From NCBI GenBank assembly GCA_963732365.1, contig CAVSZC010000007.1:124001-188000 (forward strand): a DNA stretch of 64,000 nucleotides, read 5' to 3'. The stretch is from SR-FBR-E99 sp963732365 (lineage in GTDB: Bacteria; Bacteroidota; Bacteroidia; Bacteroidales; VadinHA17). The notes below the pieces were generated by a model that saw only the letters and a list, made by a program, of their open reading frames with translations, ran no database searches and had not been told where the DNA came from. Shown here in pieces: positions 55,567-63,637 of this stretch. Position 1 is the first letter of the stretch, and every line of letters starts with the position of its first letter. A program made the translations under genes and the position numbers.

Positions 55567-57717
55567 TTGAACCTCTCCATCATCATCCCCCTCTACAATG
55601 AAGCCGGTGTCATCACCCGGACTCTTGACAGGCTGCAGGAGCTGACATTCCCTCCTTTTGTAGAGCACACTGAAGTGGTCATCGTTGACGACTGCTCCTC
55701 GGATGAATCGGCCAGGCTGGCAGGCGAATATACCACAGGTGCATTCAGGATAACCCTTATAAGGCTGTCATCGAACAGAGGAAAAGGTGCCGCAGTGACG
55801 GCCGGGATAAAGGCTGCCCAGGGTGACACGATACTGGTACAGGATGCAGACCTTGAACTTGATCCTGCCGACATCCCCCCCATGCTTGAGAGGATGCACT
55901 CAGATAACCTCGATCTGGTCAGCGGCTCCCGCTTCAGTCCGCGACGACGATACCCGTCTCATGCCCTGCCCGCAACCATCGCAAACAGGTTCTTTTCTTC
56001 TGCTGCATCACTGATCACCGGCATGAAGATCACAGATATAACCTGCGGCTACAAGCTGTTCACCAGGGCGCTCGCCGCAGGGCTCGACCTGAGGGAAGAG
56101 AGGTTCGGCTTCGAGACCGAACTGATGATGAAAGGGTTGAAGACGCCGGGGATAAGATTCTCGGAGCACCCTGTATCATACTATCCAAGAAAGATTGAGG
56201 AGGGGAAAAAGATAAGGGTAAGCGACGGATTACTCATAGCAGGTAAACTGTTCAGCTACGGACTTAAAGGGAGAAGATGGATCTCAGCCATGACGATTGC
56301 ATTGATAATTTTCTTCATGGCCGGAAACATGCTTGAAGTAAAGCACTGGAAGGAGGAGCGGCGTGTTATTGAGTGGGACGCCATCTCGTACTATGCCTAC
56401 CTTCCGGCACTGTTCATTTACCATGACCTCTCACTGGGCTATGCCGACAGTTACGATGGCCCCCACAGGCTCATTGTCTGGCCCGAGAAGACCCCGGAAG
56501 GAAACAACCTCATAAAGACAACCATGGGAGTATCGCTTCTGTGGATGCCATTTTTTCTGGCAGGTCACCTTGCTGCTGTCGTAACCGGGGCTGACGCAGG
56601 AGGCTACAGTGAACCGTATAAGTTTTTCCTTCTTGTATCGGCAATCACTTATCTGCTTATCGGACTGGTTTATCTCCGCAGGATACTTCTGGAACATTTC
56701 TCCGACAGGATTGCATCAATGACACTGGCAGGCTTCACCCTTGCCACGAACCTCTACTGGTACACCCTTTTCCAGGGTACAATGTCACACGTCTACAGCT
56801 TCGCGCTTATGAGTGCATTCCTCTGGTACACTATGGAATGGTATAGAGATCGCAATCTTTCTGTTTCCCCTCCTGAGTCAGGAGGGGTCGCCTCACAAAG
56901 CGAGGCGGGGGTGGTACGTCATTTAAGTGGTACAGGCAACCCGGTATGGCATGCTCTGCGATTAGGGCTGCTATTGGGATTGATATCCCTTATCAGGCCA
57001 ACCAATATCATTATTATTCTTTTCTTTCTGCTTTATGCTGTAAATACCGGAATTGATCTGAAAGGCAGAATAAAAAAACTTGCCTCAGATTACAGGTATC
57101 TGCTGATAATGATTCTTATTGCTGTGATTGTCTGGATACCTCAGCTGATCTACTGGAAGGAGATGACCGGCCATTGGCTCTATTTCTCATATGGAAGCGA
57201 TGAGAAATTTTTCTTCAATGACCCGGCAATCATCAAAGGACTGTTCAGCTTCAGAAAAGGGCTCTTCATATATACGCCCATGCTCCTTCTCTCTGTCGCC
57301 GGGATAGCAGTGCTCTGGATGCGAAGATCGCCTCATGCCCTGCCTGTTACTGTCTTCTTCCCCCTGAATGCTTACATAATACTCTCATGGTGGTGCTGGT
57401 GGTACGGCGGAGGCTTCGGACAGAGGGCCTTCATCGATAGCTATGCACTCATGGCAGTGGCTGCTGCCGCATTGCTGTCATACACGATGACCTCAGGAGG
57501 AAAATTCCTCCGGATATCAATCCTGTCCGTTTACCTGGCTCTGGTAACCCTCGGTATTTTTAATAACATCCAGTATTATCACGGCGCAATTCACTGGGAT
57601 TCGATGACACGGGAAGCTTACATGGACTCTTTCGGCAGGATCAGGCCGTCAGGAAGATTCAATAACCTTCTCGAGGCACCAGACTATGAAAAAGCCAGAG
57701 AGGGTGCCGGCAGATGA
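55567..57717 (+). CDS. GT2 (dolichyl-phosphate-glucose-synthase-like) fused to multi-spanning membrane domain
   Basis: 716 residues from a TTG start; no ATG gives the whole GT domain. Residues 1-235 are a GT2 polyprenyl-phosphate glycosyltransferase (LSIIIPLYNEAG, VVIVDDCSSD, NRGKGAAV, VQDADLELDP, DITCGYKLF). Residues about 240-710 have about ten membrane helices, like a glycan-polymer or PMT-type glycosyltransferase. The design suggests making a lipid-linked sugar and using it on the far side of the membrane. An odd segment of about 20 residues (near 432-455) corresponds exactly to an interspersed DNA repeat, between two membrane helices, so it should be a tolerated loop. Confidence 0.85.
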   Translation: MNLSIIIPLYNEAGVITRTLDRLQELTFPPFVEHTEVVIVDDCSSDESARLAGEYTTGAFRITLIRLSSNRGKGAAVTAGIKAAQGDTILVQDADLELDPADIPPMLERMHSDNLDLVSGSRFSPRRRYPSHALPATIANRFFSSAASLITGMKITDITCGYKLFTRALAAGLDLREERFGFETELMMKGLKTPGIRFSEHPVSYYPRKIEEGKKIRVSDGLLIAGKLFSYGLKGRRWISAMTIALIIFFMAGNMLEVKHWKEERRVIEWDAISYYAYLPALFIYHDLSLGYADSYDGPHRLIVWPEKTPEGNNLIKTTMGVSLLWMPFFLAGHLAAVVTGADAGGYSEPYKFFLLVSAITYLLIGLVYLRRILLEHFSDRIASMTLAGFTLATNLYWYTLFQGTMSHVYSFALMSAFLWYTMEWYRDRNLSVSPPESGGVASQSEAGVVRHLSGTGNPVWHALRLGLLLGLISLIRPTNIIIILFFLLYAVNTGIDLKGRIKKLASDYRYLLIMILIAVIVWIPQLIYWKEMTGHWLYFSYGSDEKFFFNDPAIIKGLFSFRKGLFIYTPMLLLSVAGIAVLWMRRSPHALPVTVFFPLNAYIILSWWCWWYGGGFGQRAFIDSYALMAVAAAALLSYTMTSGGKFLRISILSVYLALVTLGIFNNIQYYHGAIHWDSMTREAYMDSFGRIRPSGRFNNLLEAPDYEKAREGAGR
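56864..56924 (+). repeat. Interspersed double-hairpin repeat, copy 2, inside a coding region
   Basis: TTTC, then CCCCTCCTGA-G-TCAGGAGGGG (56867-56887), TCGCCTC...GAGGCG (about 56889-56907), then GGGGGTGGTACGTCATTT. On the opposite strand this matches the order of 46668-46732. Confidence 0.8.
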
Positions 57718-57736
57718 AACTCATCCGGGCACCCTC
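57700..57736. terminator. Hairpin between convergent GT and thioredoxin genes
   Basis: A 9-bp stem GAGGGTGCC/GGCACCCTC with a 19-base loop overlaps the end of the GT gene. The T run is imperfect in both directions. Confidence 0.5.
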
Positions 57737-57757
57737 CCTTCCAATTAACACCAAAAC

Positions 57758-58177
57758 CTACTGCTGAGCCTTTTTGATACTGGCCAGCAGCACCTCCTTC
57801 GTCTTCATTCCGACGAGCCTCTCAACCTCCTTGCCATCCCTGAAAACAATGATGGTCGGTATGTTCCTGATGCCGTAACTGGCAGCTACCTGTCTCTGTT
57901 CATCAACATTAAGTTTATATATAACAGCCTCCCCCTCAGCAGCTTCAGCCACTTCGTTGAGTATGGGTGCCATCATTTTACAGGGCATACACCAGTCGGC
58001 CCAGAAATCGACCATGACAACCCCCTTCTTTATCTTATTATTGAAATTCTGCTCTGTAAGCTGCTCAATAAGATGGCTGTCTTCAACCACCGGCGTATTC
58101 TTCATCTTGTGCCATGCACGGATGAAGAGGAAAGCCACTGCGGCCACTACTACTATTGCAATTATTAATCCCTTCAT
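57758..58177 (-). CDS. Membrane-anchored thioredoxin
   Basis: 139 residues. An N-terminal membrane helix (about 3-20) anchors a classical thioredoxin domain with the active site W62-C63-M-P-C66 and cis-proline P107 (RNIPTIIVF). The motif CMPC instead of CGPC is unusual and may shift its redox potential. It is the third gene of the operon after the thioredoxin-like and reductase genes, 9 bases from the reductase stop. With a membrane anchor and no cleavage site, its domain could face either side of the membrane. Confidence 0.9.
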   Translation of the reverse strand: MKGLIIAIVVVAAVAFLFIRAWHKMKNTPVVEDSHLIEQLTEQNFNNKIKKGVVMVDFWADWCMPCKMMAPILNEVAEAAEGEAVIYKLNVDEQRQVAASYGIRNIPTIIVFRDGKEVERLVGMKTKEVLLASIKKAQQ

Positions 58178-58186
58178 AACTTTTGC

Positions 58187-59131
58187 TTATTGTTTAATTT
58201 TCAATGTATTGAGGTATTCTGCTGCAGCCAGTGAGGCAACAGTGCCGTCACCCACGGCTGTGGTGACCTGGCGGTAACGCTTTACCACAGCGTCGCCGGC
58301 TGCATATACTCCCCTGATATTTGTTGACATGTCGGTGCCGACGATGATCTCTCCTCTTTCGTTCAGGCTGACCATCCCCTTCAGTGTCTCGGTATTGGGC
58401 ACATAACCTATGAATATGAATACGCCGTCAGTTGCGAACCTGGTGACGTCACCGCTGATGAGGTTCTTTATTTCAACCCCCTCAATACTGTCACTTCCAT
58501 AGAAAGAATCAATGGTTGAGGTCATCAGAAAGCTGATCTTCGGGTTTGCACGGGCCTCCTCGATGGCATATTCGAATGCCTGGAAATGGTCAAACTGGTG
58601 AACAACGGTCACTTTAGTTGCATATTTTGTCAGTGAAACCGCCTCCTCAAGTGCGGAGTTACCCCCTCCCACCACAACAATCTCCTTGCCGGTAAAAAAG
58701 TCACCGTCACACGTGGCACAGTAAGATATGCCTCTTCCGCGGAAGGTATCCTCCCCCGGCACGCCCAGGGTCCGGGAACGCCCGCCGGTGGCAAGAATGA
58801 CTGCATCAGCGGTGTAGGTCTCCCCTTCTGATGTTGTAAAACTCTTTACCGGAGCATCAAGCACCATTGACGATATCACTGTATTTGATTTCACCACGGT
58901 GCCAAAGGCAGTGGCCTGCTTCTTCATCACCGATCCGAGCATATAACCGTTTATCTTCTCTATCCCCGGATAGTTGGCTATCTCATGGGTCAGAGTCATC
59001 TGACCTCCCGGTGTCCCGTCCGTGAGCACCAGCGTCCTGATACGGGCACGCGACAGGTATATCGCTGCCGTAAGGCCGGCAGGACCTCCGCCAAGGACAA
59101 TAACATCATAATGACCTGCACTCTCCATCAT
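58187..59131 (-). CDS. Thioredoxin reductase-like flavoprotein with atypical NAD(P)H site
   Basis: 314 residues. FAD-binding GGGPAG (14-19), redox pair C138-A-T-C141 (CATCDGDFF) and dinucleotide motif GGGNSALEEA (155-164) identify a TrxB-type reductase. The NADPH phosphate-binding motif HRRxxxR of ordinary TrxB is replaced by H178-QFDHF-Q184, so it has no Arg in the usual places. Related enzymes in anaerobes with such changes use NADH or other electron donors. It abuts the thioredoxin-like gene (59132) with no gap and leads into the thioredoxin gene. Confidence 0.92.
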   Translation of the reverse strand: MMESAGHYDVIVLGGGPAGLTAAIYLSRARIRTLVLTDGTPGGQMTLTHEIANYPGIEKINGYMLGSVMKKQATAFGTVVKSNTVISSMVLDAPVKSFTTSEGETYTADAVILATGGRSRTLGVPGEDTFRGRGISYCATCDGDFFTGKEIVVVGGGNSALEEAVSLTKYATKVTVVHQFDHFQAFEYAIEEARANPKISFLMTSTIDSFYGSDSIEGVEIKNLISGDVTRFATDGVFIFIGYVPNTETLKGMVSLNERGEIIVGTDMSTNIRGVYAAGDAVVKRYRQVTTAVGDGTVASLAAAEYLNTLKIKQ

Positions 59132-59485
59132 TTACGCCTTGGGCTGACCTAACTGACTGTCAAGGATGCTCTTCACCTGAGCCATGTTCTGAATGCTGGT
59201 TGTGGCTTTTACAATCTTGCCATTCCTGTAGTACACCGTATATGGCAGCCCCATGAAACCTTTTGTCTCAGGAGCATTGCGGATGATCTGAGCCTCCGGA
59301 TTATCAAACTCCATGTCAAAGAATTTAACATGTGAATAAACAGGCTCGAGCTCTTCCATAATTCCGTATACAGGTATACACATCGGTCCCATTCGTCCGC
59401 AGCATACCATTACATTCTCATTTTCGCTGATAACCTTTTCAAGCTGAGCAGCTGTCTCGATGTGATTAAGATTTGTGTATAACAT
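59132..59485 (-). CDS. Thioredoxin-fold protein lacking CxxC
   Basis: 117 residues with a thioredoxin fold: VMVCCGRMGPMC (25-36), FFDMEFDNPEA, cis-proline P81 in GLPYTVYYRNGK. Aligned with the neighbouring thioredoxin, the first active-site Cys is missing (GPMC against CMPC); C36 remains, and C28-C29 lie upstream where Trx has D-F. It is the first gene of the operon before trxB, with no spacing, so it is expected to be a partner or substrate of that reductase. No family name is known to me. Confidence 0.8.
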   Translation of the reverse strand: MLYTNLNHIETAAQLEKVISENENVMVCCGRMGPMCIPVYGIMEELEPVYSHVKFFDMEFDNPEAQIIRNAPETKGFMGLPYTVYYRNGKIVKATTSIQNMAQVKSILDSQLGQPKA

Positions 59486-59541
59486 ATTGCTTATCGTTTA
59501 TTGTTTATCGTTCAGAACCTCGAATAAGAAATCGAAGTTTC

Positions 59542-59958
59542 TTAATCCAGTATCTTTATCTCATGGGTAAACTGCACCCCTGCTTTCCTGTAAACATCAG
59601 CAACCCCGCAGTAGCGTTCCGCAAGGGTAACTGATTTCTCCAGTTTCTCCATGTCGAGATCCTTTCCGCGGAATTCATAAATGAGGTGCATCTTTACAAA
59701 GGGATTTGGTTGTTCATCATCAGTGTCCCCCTCCACAACCAGATTAAAATAATCAACCTCATGCCGCATCTTCTTCAGCATGGAGACCACGTCCATCCCG
59801 GTGCATCCTGCCAGTGCTGCCAGCATCAGGGGTTTTGGCCTGGGGCCGCTGTTCTCTCCTCCCCCGTTCACGGCTGCGTCAATCATAAAATGGTGACCGT
59901 TGACTTCCGTGTCAAATTTCATATTGCCTTTCCAGGTCGATTCTATTCTGTGTCTCAA
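59542..59958 (-). CDS. OsmC-family peroxiredoxin-like protein
   Basis: About 138 residues, starting at TTG 59958. The conserved core is PRPKPLMLAALAGCTGMDVVSMLKK (Cys in AGCTGMD) and a second Cys in AERYCGVADVY, the two redox cysteines of OsmC/Ohr-type hydroperoxide reductases. The frame continues to 60030, but a -7 promoter box (59976-59983) lies inside that extension, so those residues are not translated. The alternative ATG at 59922 would lose the first OsmC strand. It reinforces a redox theme with the thioredoxin operon downstream. Confidence 0.85.
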   Translation of the reverse strand: MRHRIESTWKGNMKFDTEVNGHHFMIDAAVNGGGENSGPRPKPLMLAALAGCTGMDVVSMLKKMRHEVDYFNLVVEGDTDDEQPNPFVKMHLIYEFRGKDLDMEKLEKSVTLAERYCGVADVYRKAGVQFTHEIKILD

Positions 59959-59975
59959 GACTTCTATTTTTTTTG

Positions 59976-59983
59976 CAAAGGTA
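59976..59983 (-). promoter_or_regulatory. -7 box for osmC-like gene
   Basis: Leftward TACCTTTG is a full TAnnTTTG match; it puts the transcript start near 59970, about 12 bases before the TTG start. The nearest TTG upstream is at a 16-base spacing. Confidence 0.55.
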
Positions 59984-60138
59984 CAATGCAGAGCCGGTTC
60001 AATTAAAGCATCAACACACTTATTCAACAACAGCCTGATTGAAACAGGACAAATAAAAAGTTGACGTCTGTTAAATTCTCTGATATAATAATGACAGCAC
60101 CGAAATAATCATATCTGCATAATTGAGTGGTTAATGAT

Positions 60139-60146
60139 TAAATTTG
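60139..60146 (+). promoter_or_regulatory. -7 box for the Crp/Fnr gene
   Basis: TAAATTTG, ending 16 bases before the ATG at 60163; no -33 match at standard spacing. Confidence 0.45.
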
Positions 60147-60162
60147 CTGATCATACAGTAAT

Positions 60163-60858
60163 ATGAAAACAATCAGCAACAGCGACAAGGAATTTTTATG
60201 TGACATAACGCTCCCCTGCTTCTCGGCACTGACACCTGAGGAGATTGGTCTTATACGTGACAGCCGTGTACAGATTCTTTTCCGGCGCGGGGAGAACATA
60301 ACAAAACAGGGGGCCTTTGCATCATACGTCATCTTCATTGTCAGCGGTTTCTCGAGGCAGTATATTGAATGCAGCAACGGACGCGACTATAACCTTCGAA
60401 TTGTAAGACCGGGGGAGATGGTCGGGTTGTCAGCGGTATTCAATCCAAACACCTTCAGCTATTCCGTAGTGGCACTGACCGAGACGTCAGGGTTCCTCAT
60501 CGAGAAAGATGCAATCGCCGGGCTGGTTAAGAATAACGGCGCCTTTGCCTTTGCGATCATCAGGCGTTACTGCGAGCAGAATACGCGTCTCTATTCATCA
60601 CTTGACAACCTTCTGCACCAGCAGACCAACGGGCGCATGGCTTCTGTTCTGCTGACACTGGCGCCGGAGAACTTCGGCGGGGAGGATCTGTTCAGGCACC
60701 TCTCAAGGAGAGAGCTTGCCGATTTTGCAGGAATATCGACCGAAGGTGCAGTTAAAGTGTTGAAGAGCTTCGAGAAAGACAAAATAATCTCATTGTCTGA
60801 CAAAAGCATCACGCTGCTTGATCACCATCGCCTTGAAGAGATAGGCAGGATCGGTTGA
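60163..60858 (+). CDS. Crp/Fnr-family transcriptional regulator
   Basis: 231 residues. An N-terminal cyclic-nucleotide-binding-like domain (about 15-130; ILFRRGENITKQG, YVIFIVSGFSRQYIECSNGRDYNL, RPGEMVGLSAVF) leads through a long helix to a winged helix (about 165-230) with the recognition part LSRRELADFAGISTEGAVKVLKSFEKDKII. Cysteines 13 and 19 are near the N-terminus but not in an Fnr iron-sulfur layout. It is divergent from osmC and the thioredoxin operon, so it may regulate them in response to redox state; this is inference from position. Confidence 0.88.
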   Translation: MKTISNSDKEFLCDITLPCFSALTPEEIGLIRDSRVQILFRRGENITKQGAFASYVIFIVSGFSRQYIECSNGRDYNLRIVRPGEMVGLSAVFNPNTFSYSVVALTETSGFLIEKDAIAGLVKNNGAFAFAIIRRYCEQNTRLYSSLDNLLHQQTNGRMASVLLTLAPENFGGEDLFRHLSRRELADFAGISTEGAVKVLKSFEKDKIISLSDKSITLLDHHRLEEIGRIG

Positions 60859-60864
60859 CACCCG

Positions 60865-60922
60865 GGGCTCAGGGCTCAGGGCTCGGAGTGCAGGGCGCAG
60901 GGTGCAGGGCGCAGGGCGCAGA
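60865..60922. repeat. Degenerate heptanucleotide tandem repeat
   Basis: About eight units of GGGCTCA drifting to GGGCGCA/GGGTGCA fill the 76 bases between the Crp/Fnr and beta-mannosidase genes, whose stops converge. Confidence 0.75.
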
Positions 60923-60934
60923 GATCGGGCCCTT

Positions 60935-63541
60935 CTACAGCCTCGTCATACCCGGCATCAGGTTGACACCCTCGTAATAGAGAGAAAGCGGCGTGTTCCT
61001 GTCCTCCTGCGTCAGTAAGTTTAAATCAACTGTGATGCTCTTCTTCTCTCCGGGCATGATAACAATATAGTTGTCATCGAAGAAAACCGGCGATAACATC
61101 TCCTGTGTAAGGGTCTTGATGACCTTCATCCTCACGAAGAATGCAGCGACGTCGCCGCTGTTGGCAATGTCTACAGTGATCTTGCCGCTGTTGTTCTTTG
61201 TCATCTGTGACACCACCTTGGCATCCCTGAGTTGCATGAAGGCCTCCTGCCTGTTTTCATAGGGGAACCAGTACGTGTTCTCATCTATGGTCACTCCGGT
61301 AGAGAGGTATGTTATCTTCAGTTTCAGGAAATGTATCAGTGCAGGCTTATCCTTCAGATCGATATCCCATACCTTGATCACACTGTTAGCCATAACAGAT
61401 GCCTCCTGTGACCTTTTCCAAAGCTCCCTCCCGTTTTCATCTGCAAGGACGGCCTCAAACCTCAGCCCCTTGCGGTCTTTGGGTGTGGCATTGACCACGT
61501 AGACAGCTGAGTCGGTGGGGTTAAACTGCAGGTGCAGCGGAGCCGCAGCATGCTTGAACCCATAATATGTGGCGTTCTGATCAAGGAACCAGTCGTAGAA
61601 CTGTCCTTTTAGTGCGGGCCAGGGATTCTGGCTCTTCCATACCAGGAATCCGGTGTACCAGTCCCACATCCTGGAAGTAAAGCCTTCTGCCATTGAGCGG
61701 TACTGGTCATATCCAACGATCTGTGCCCTGGTGACAAAATCCTTAAGGTCTTTTACCTCCCCCATTTTTTCTATCATGTCACCGTAGCCGAGATACTTGT
61801 GATAACGCCATACATCGTTCACCTCTGCCCCGGCGGGCGGCACGAGGTCCTTCTCTTCCATCATTCTGACCAGTGACTCCATATTGGGGAGGCCTACTGA
61901 TCCGATCTCGGGGTTGAAGGGGTACCACTTCTGTGTAAAGTACCAGAGAGGTTCTTTGACGCCGTAAGGTCCGTCACCGTTGCCTCCTATCGTGTTCTTC
62001 AGAAGGTTCGGCGAGGTCGATTCGTCAAGATAGTATCTTGTCCCGTCAAGGGCTGCCAGGGTCCTGCTTATCCTGCCGTTGAGTTCAGGGGGCGGGGGAA
62101 ACTCATTACCGCCGCACCACAGGTAGAGCGACGGGTGATTGCGAAGCATCCTGACCTGATCTGTCAGTGACTCTATGAAGAGAGAATGGTTATCGGGATA
62201 TTCGCGGCGACGCTCCTGCGTCTCAGCCTTTTTCTCATCAGGCCACCTTCCGTTGCAGTCGCCCGTTATCCACAGATCCTGCCATACAAGTATGCCATAC
62301 CTGTCGCAGGCATCATAGAACTCAGGCCTTTCCATTATCGATCCACCCCATACCCTGATCATATTCATGTTCATCTCTGCATGCATCTTCACCTCGGCTT
62401 CATACCGCCGTGGGTCGAGGCGGAGCATTGCATCGGAGGCAATCCAGTTCCCTCCCCTGATGAATATCTTCTGGCCATTGATGGTGAAGACACGCGATCC
62501 GGTCTTTTCGTCAAAATGACTCCCTGTCTCCCTGAAGCCGAACATAATATCTTCGCGGTCATGCGTTGTGCCGTCTTTTCCCTGAAACGTCACTGAAGCC
62601 GGGTAGAGCGCCGGCTGCCCCATGCCATTGGGCCACCATATCCTGGGCTCTGCCTGTTTTATCTCAGCAAATGTCACATTGACAGATGAGAACGGTTCAA
62701 TCCTGACCTTTTTCTTCTCAGAGATAACCGTATATGCCAGTACTGCGTCACCCTCCACGACTTTATCGGTAGGATTGACTATTTCAGCTGAAAATGAGAC
62801 AAAGGCAGGCTCCTGCAATTCGCCGGGCAGCCTGACGCCGGGTACGCGGGTTTTGGCGTACATATCGCGTATGTCTGCTTCTCCGGTAACCTCTATGGTT
62901 ACCTGATCCCATATCCCTGTGTTGCGGTCTCTTACAGGCTGAACCCAGTCCCACCCCGCAGTGAACTGCATCGTCACATCCCTTCCTATCATACCGTCAC
63001 CGCCCTGTCCGCCGTTCGGATTACCGGGGTTGGCAGGAGGCTCAACATAAACGGCAAGTAGATTGGCTCCCCCCTTGCTGAGATATGGGGTAATATTATA
63101 TTTCTGCCGGAGAAACATACCTTCATGAAGATCATCGCTGATACGCCTGCCATTGAGGTATACCTCGGCAAAATAGTTTATCCCTCTGAATTTCAGCCAC
63201 ACCTGTTTTGATGCGTCGATTCCCTCAGTGGAAAATCTGGTGAAGAACCAGTAAGTATAAAAATCGCGCCCTGCTTCATGAATATCGGGTATCTCCTCAT
63301 TGTTCTTCCCAAAGTAGGGATCAGGCATTAGTCCGTTGTTGACGAGGGTTGTCAGTACAGTGCCGGGCACTGTAGCGTTGATCCATCCTGACAGATCAGG
63401 CTCCGTCATCGTGAGATGACACCCGTCGACGGTGACTTCAGAAGCCTTTTTTGCCTTCCAGCCATGGGCGAGCGGGGTCTCCTGGGCACTGAGAACAATA
63501 GAGCCGGAGAGTAACACGCTGAATATAAGTATCCTTTTCAT
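60935..63541 (-). CDS. Exported GH2 beta-mannosidase
   Basis: About 868 residues from MKRILIFSVLLSGSIVLSAQ, a signal peptide. The GH2 sandwich opens with VPGTVLTTLVNNGLMPDPYFGKN split over the N-terminal domain, then PRIWWPNGMGQP. In the TIM barrel WCGGNEF gives the acid/base E480, and FNPEIGSVGLPNMESL the nucleophile E545. These match Bacteroidota beta-mannosidases that remove terminal beta-mannose, as from the core of N-glycans. The ATG at 63541 is preferred over 63592 because GGAGG lies just before it and it yields the signal peptide. Confidence 0.9.
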   Translation of the reverse strand: MKRILIFSVLLSGSIVLSAQETPLAHGWKAKKASEVTVDGCHLTMTEPDLSGWINATVPGTVLTTLVNNGLMPDPYFGKNNEEIPDIHEAGRDFYTYWFFTRFSTEGIDASKQVWLKFRGINYFAEVYLNGRRISDDLHEGMFLRQKYNITPYLSKGGANLLAVYVEPPANPGNPNGGQGGDGMIGRDVTMQFTAGWDWVQPVRDRNTGIWDQVTIEVTGEADIRDMYAKTRVPGVRLPGELQEPAFVSFSAEIVNPTDKVVEGDAVLAYTVISEKKKVRIEPFSSVNVTFAEIKQAEPRIWWPNGMGQPALYPASVTFQGKDGTTHDREDIMFGFRETGSHFDEKTGSRVFTINGQKIFIRGGNWIASDAMLRLDPRRYEAEVKMHAEMNMNMIRVWGGSIMERPEFYDACDRYGILVWQDLWITGDCNGRWPDEKKAETQERRREYPDNHSLFIESLTDQVRMLRNHPSLYLWCGGNEFPPPPELNGRISRTLAALDGTRYYLDESTSPNLLKNTIGGNGDGPYGVKEPLWYFTQKWYPFNPEIGSVGLPNMESLVRMMEEKDLVPPAGAEVNDVWRYHKYLGYGDMIEKMGEVKDLKDFVTRAQIVGYDQYRSMAEGFTSRMWDWYTGFLVWKSQNPWPALKGQFYDWFLDQNATYYGFKHAAAPLHLQFNPTDSAVYVVNATPKDRKGLRFEAVLADENGRELWKRSQEASVMANSVIKVWDIDLKDKPALIHFLKLKITYLSTGVTIDENTYWFPYENRQEAFMQLRDAKVVSQMTKNNSGKITVDIANSGDVAAFFVRMKVIKTLTQEMLSPVFFDDNYIVIMPGEKKSITVDLNLLTQEDRNTPLSLYYEGVNLMPGMTRL

Positions 63542-63637
63542 TTCAATTCCTCCTTGGAAACAATTACGGCAAGATATTAAAATATTTTTCACTTATGCTT
63601 GAATATACGGCCGGATTTTCCATAATTGCAGGTTGAT

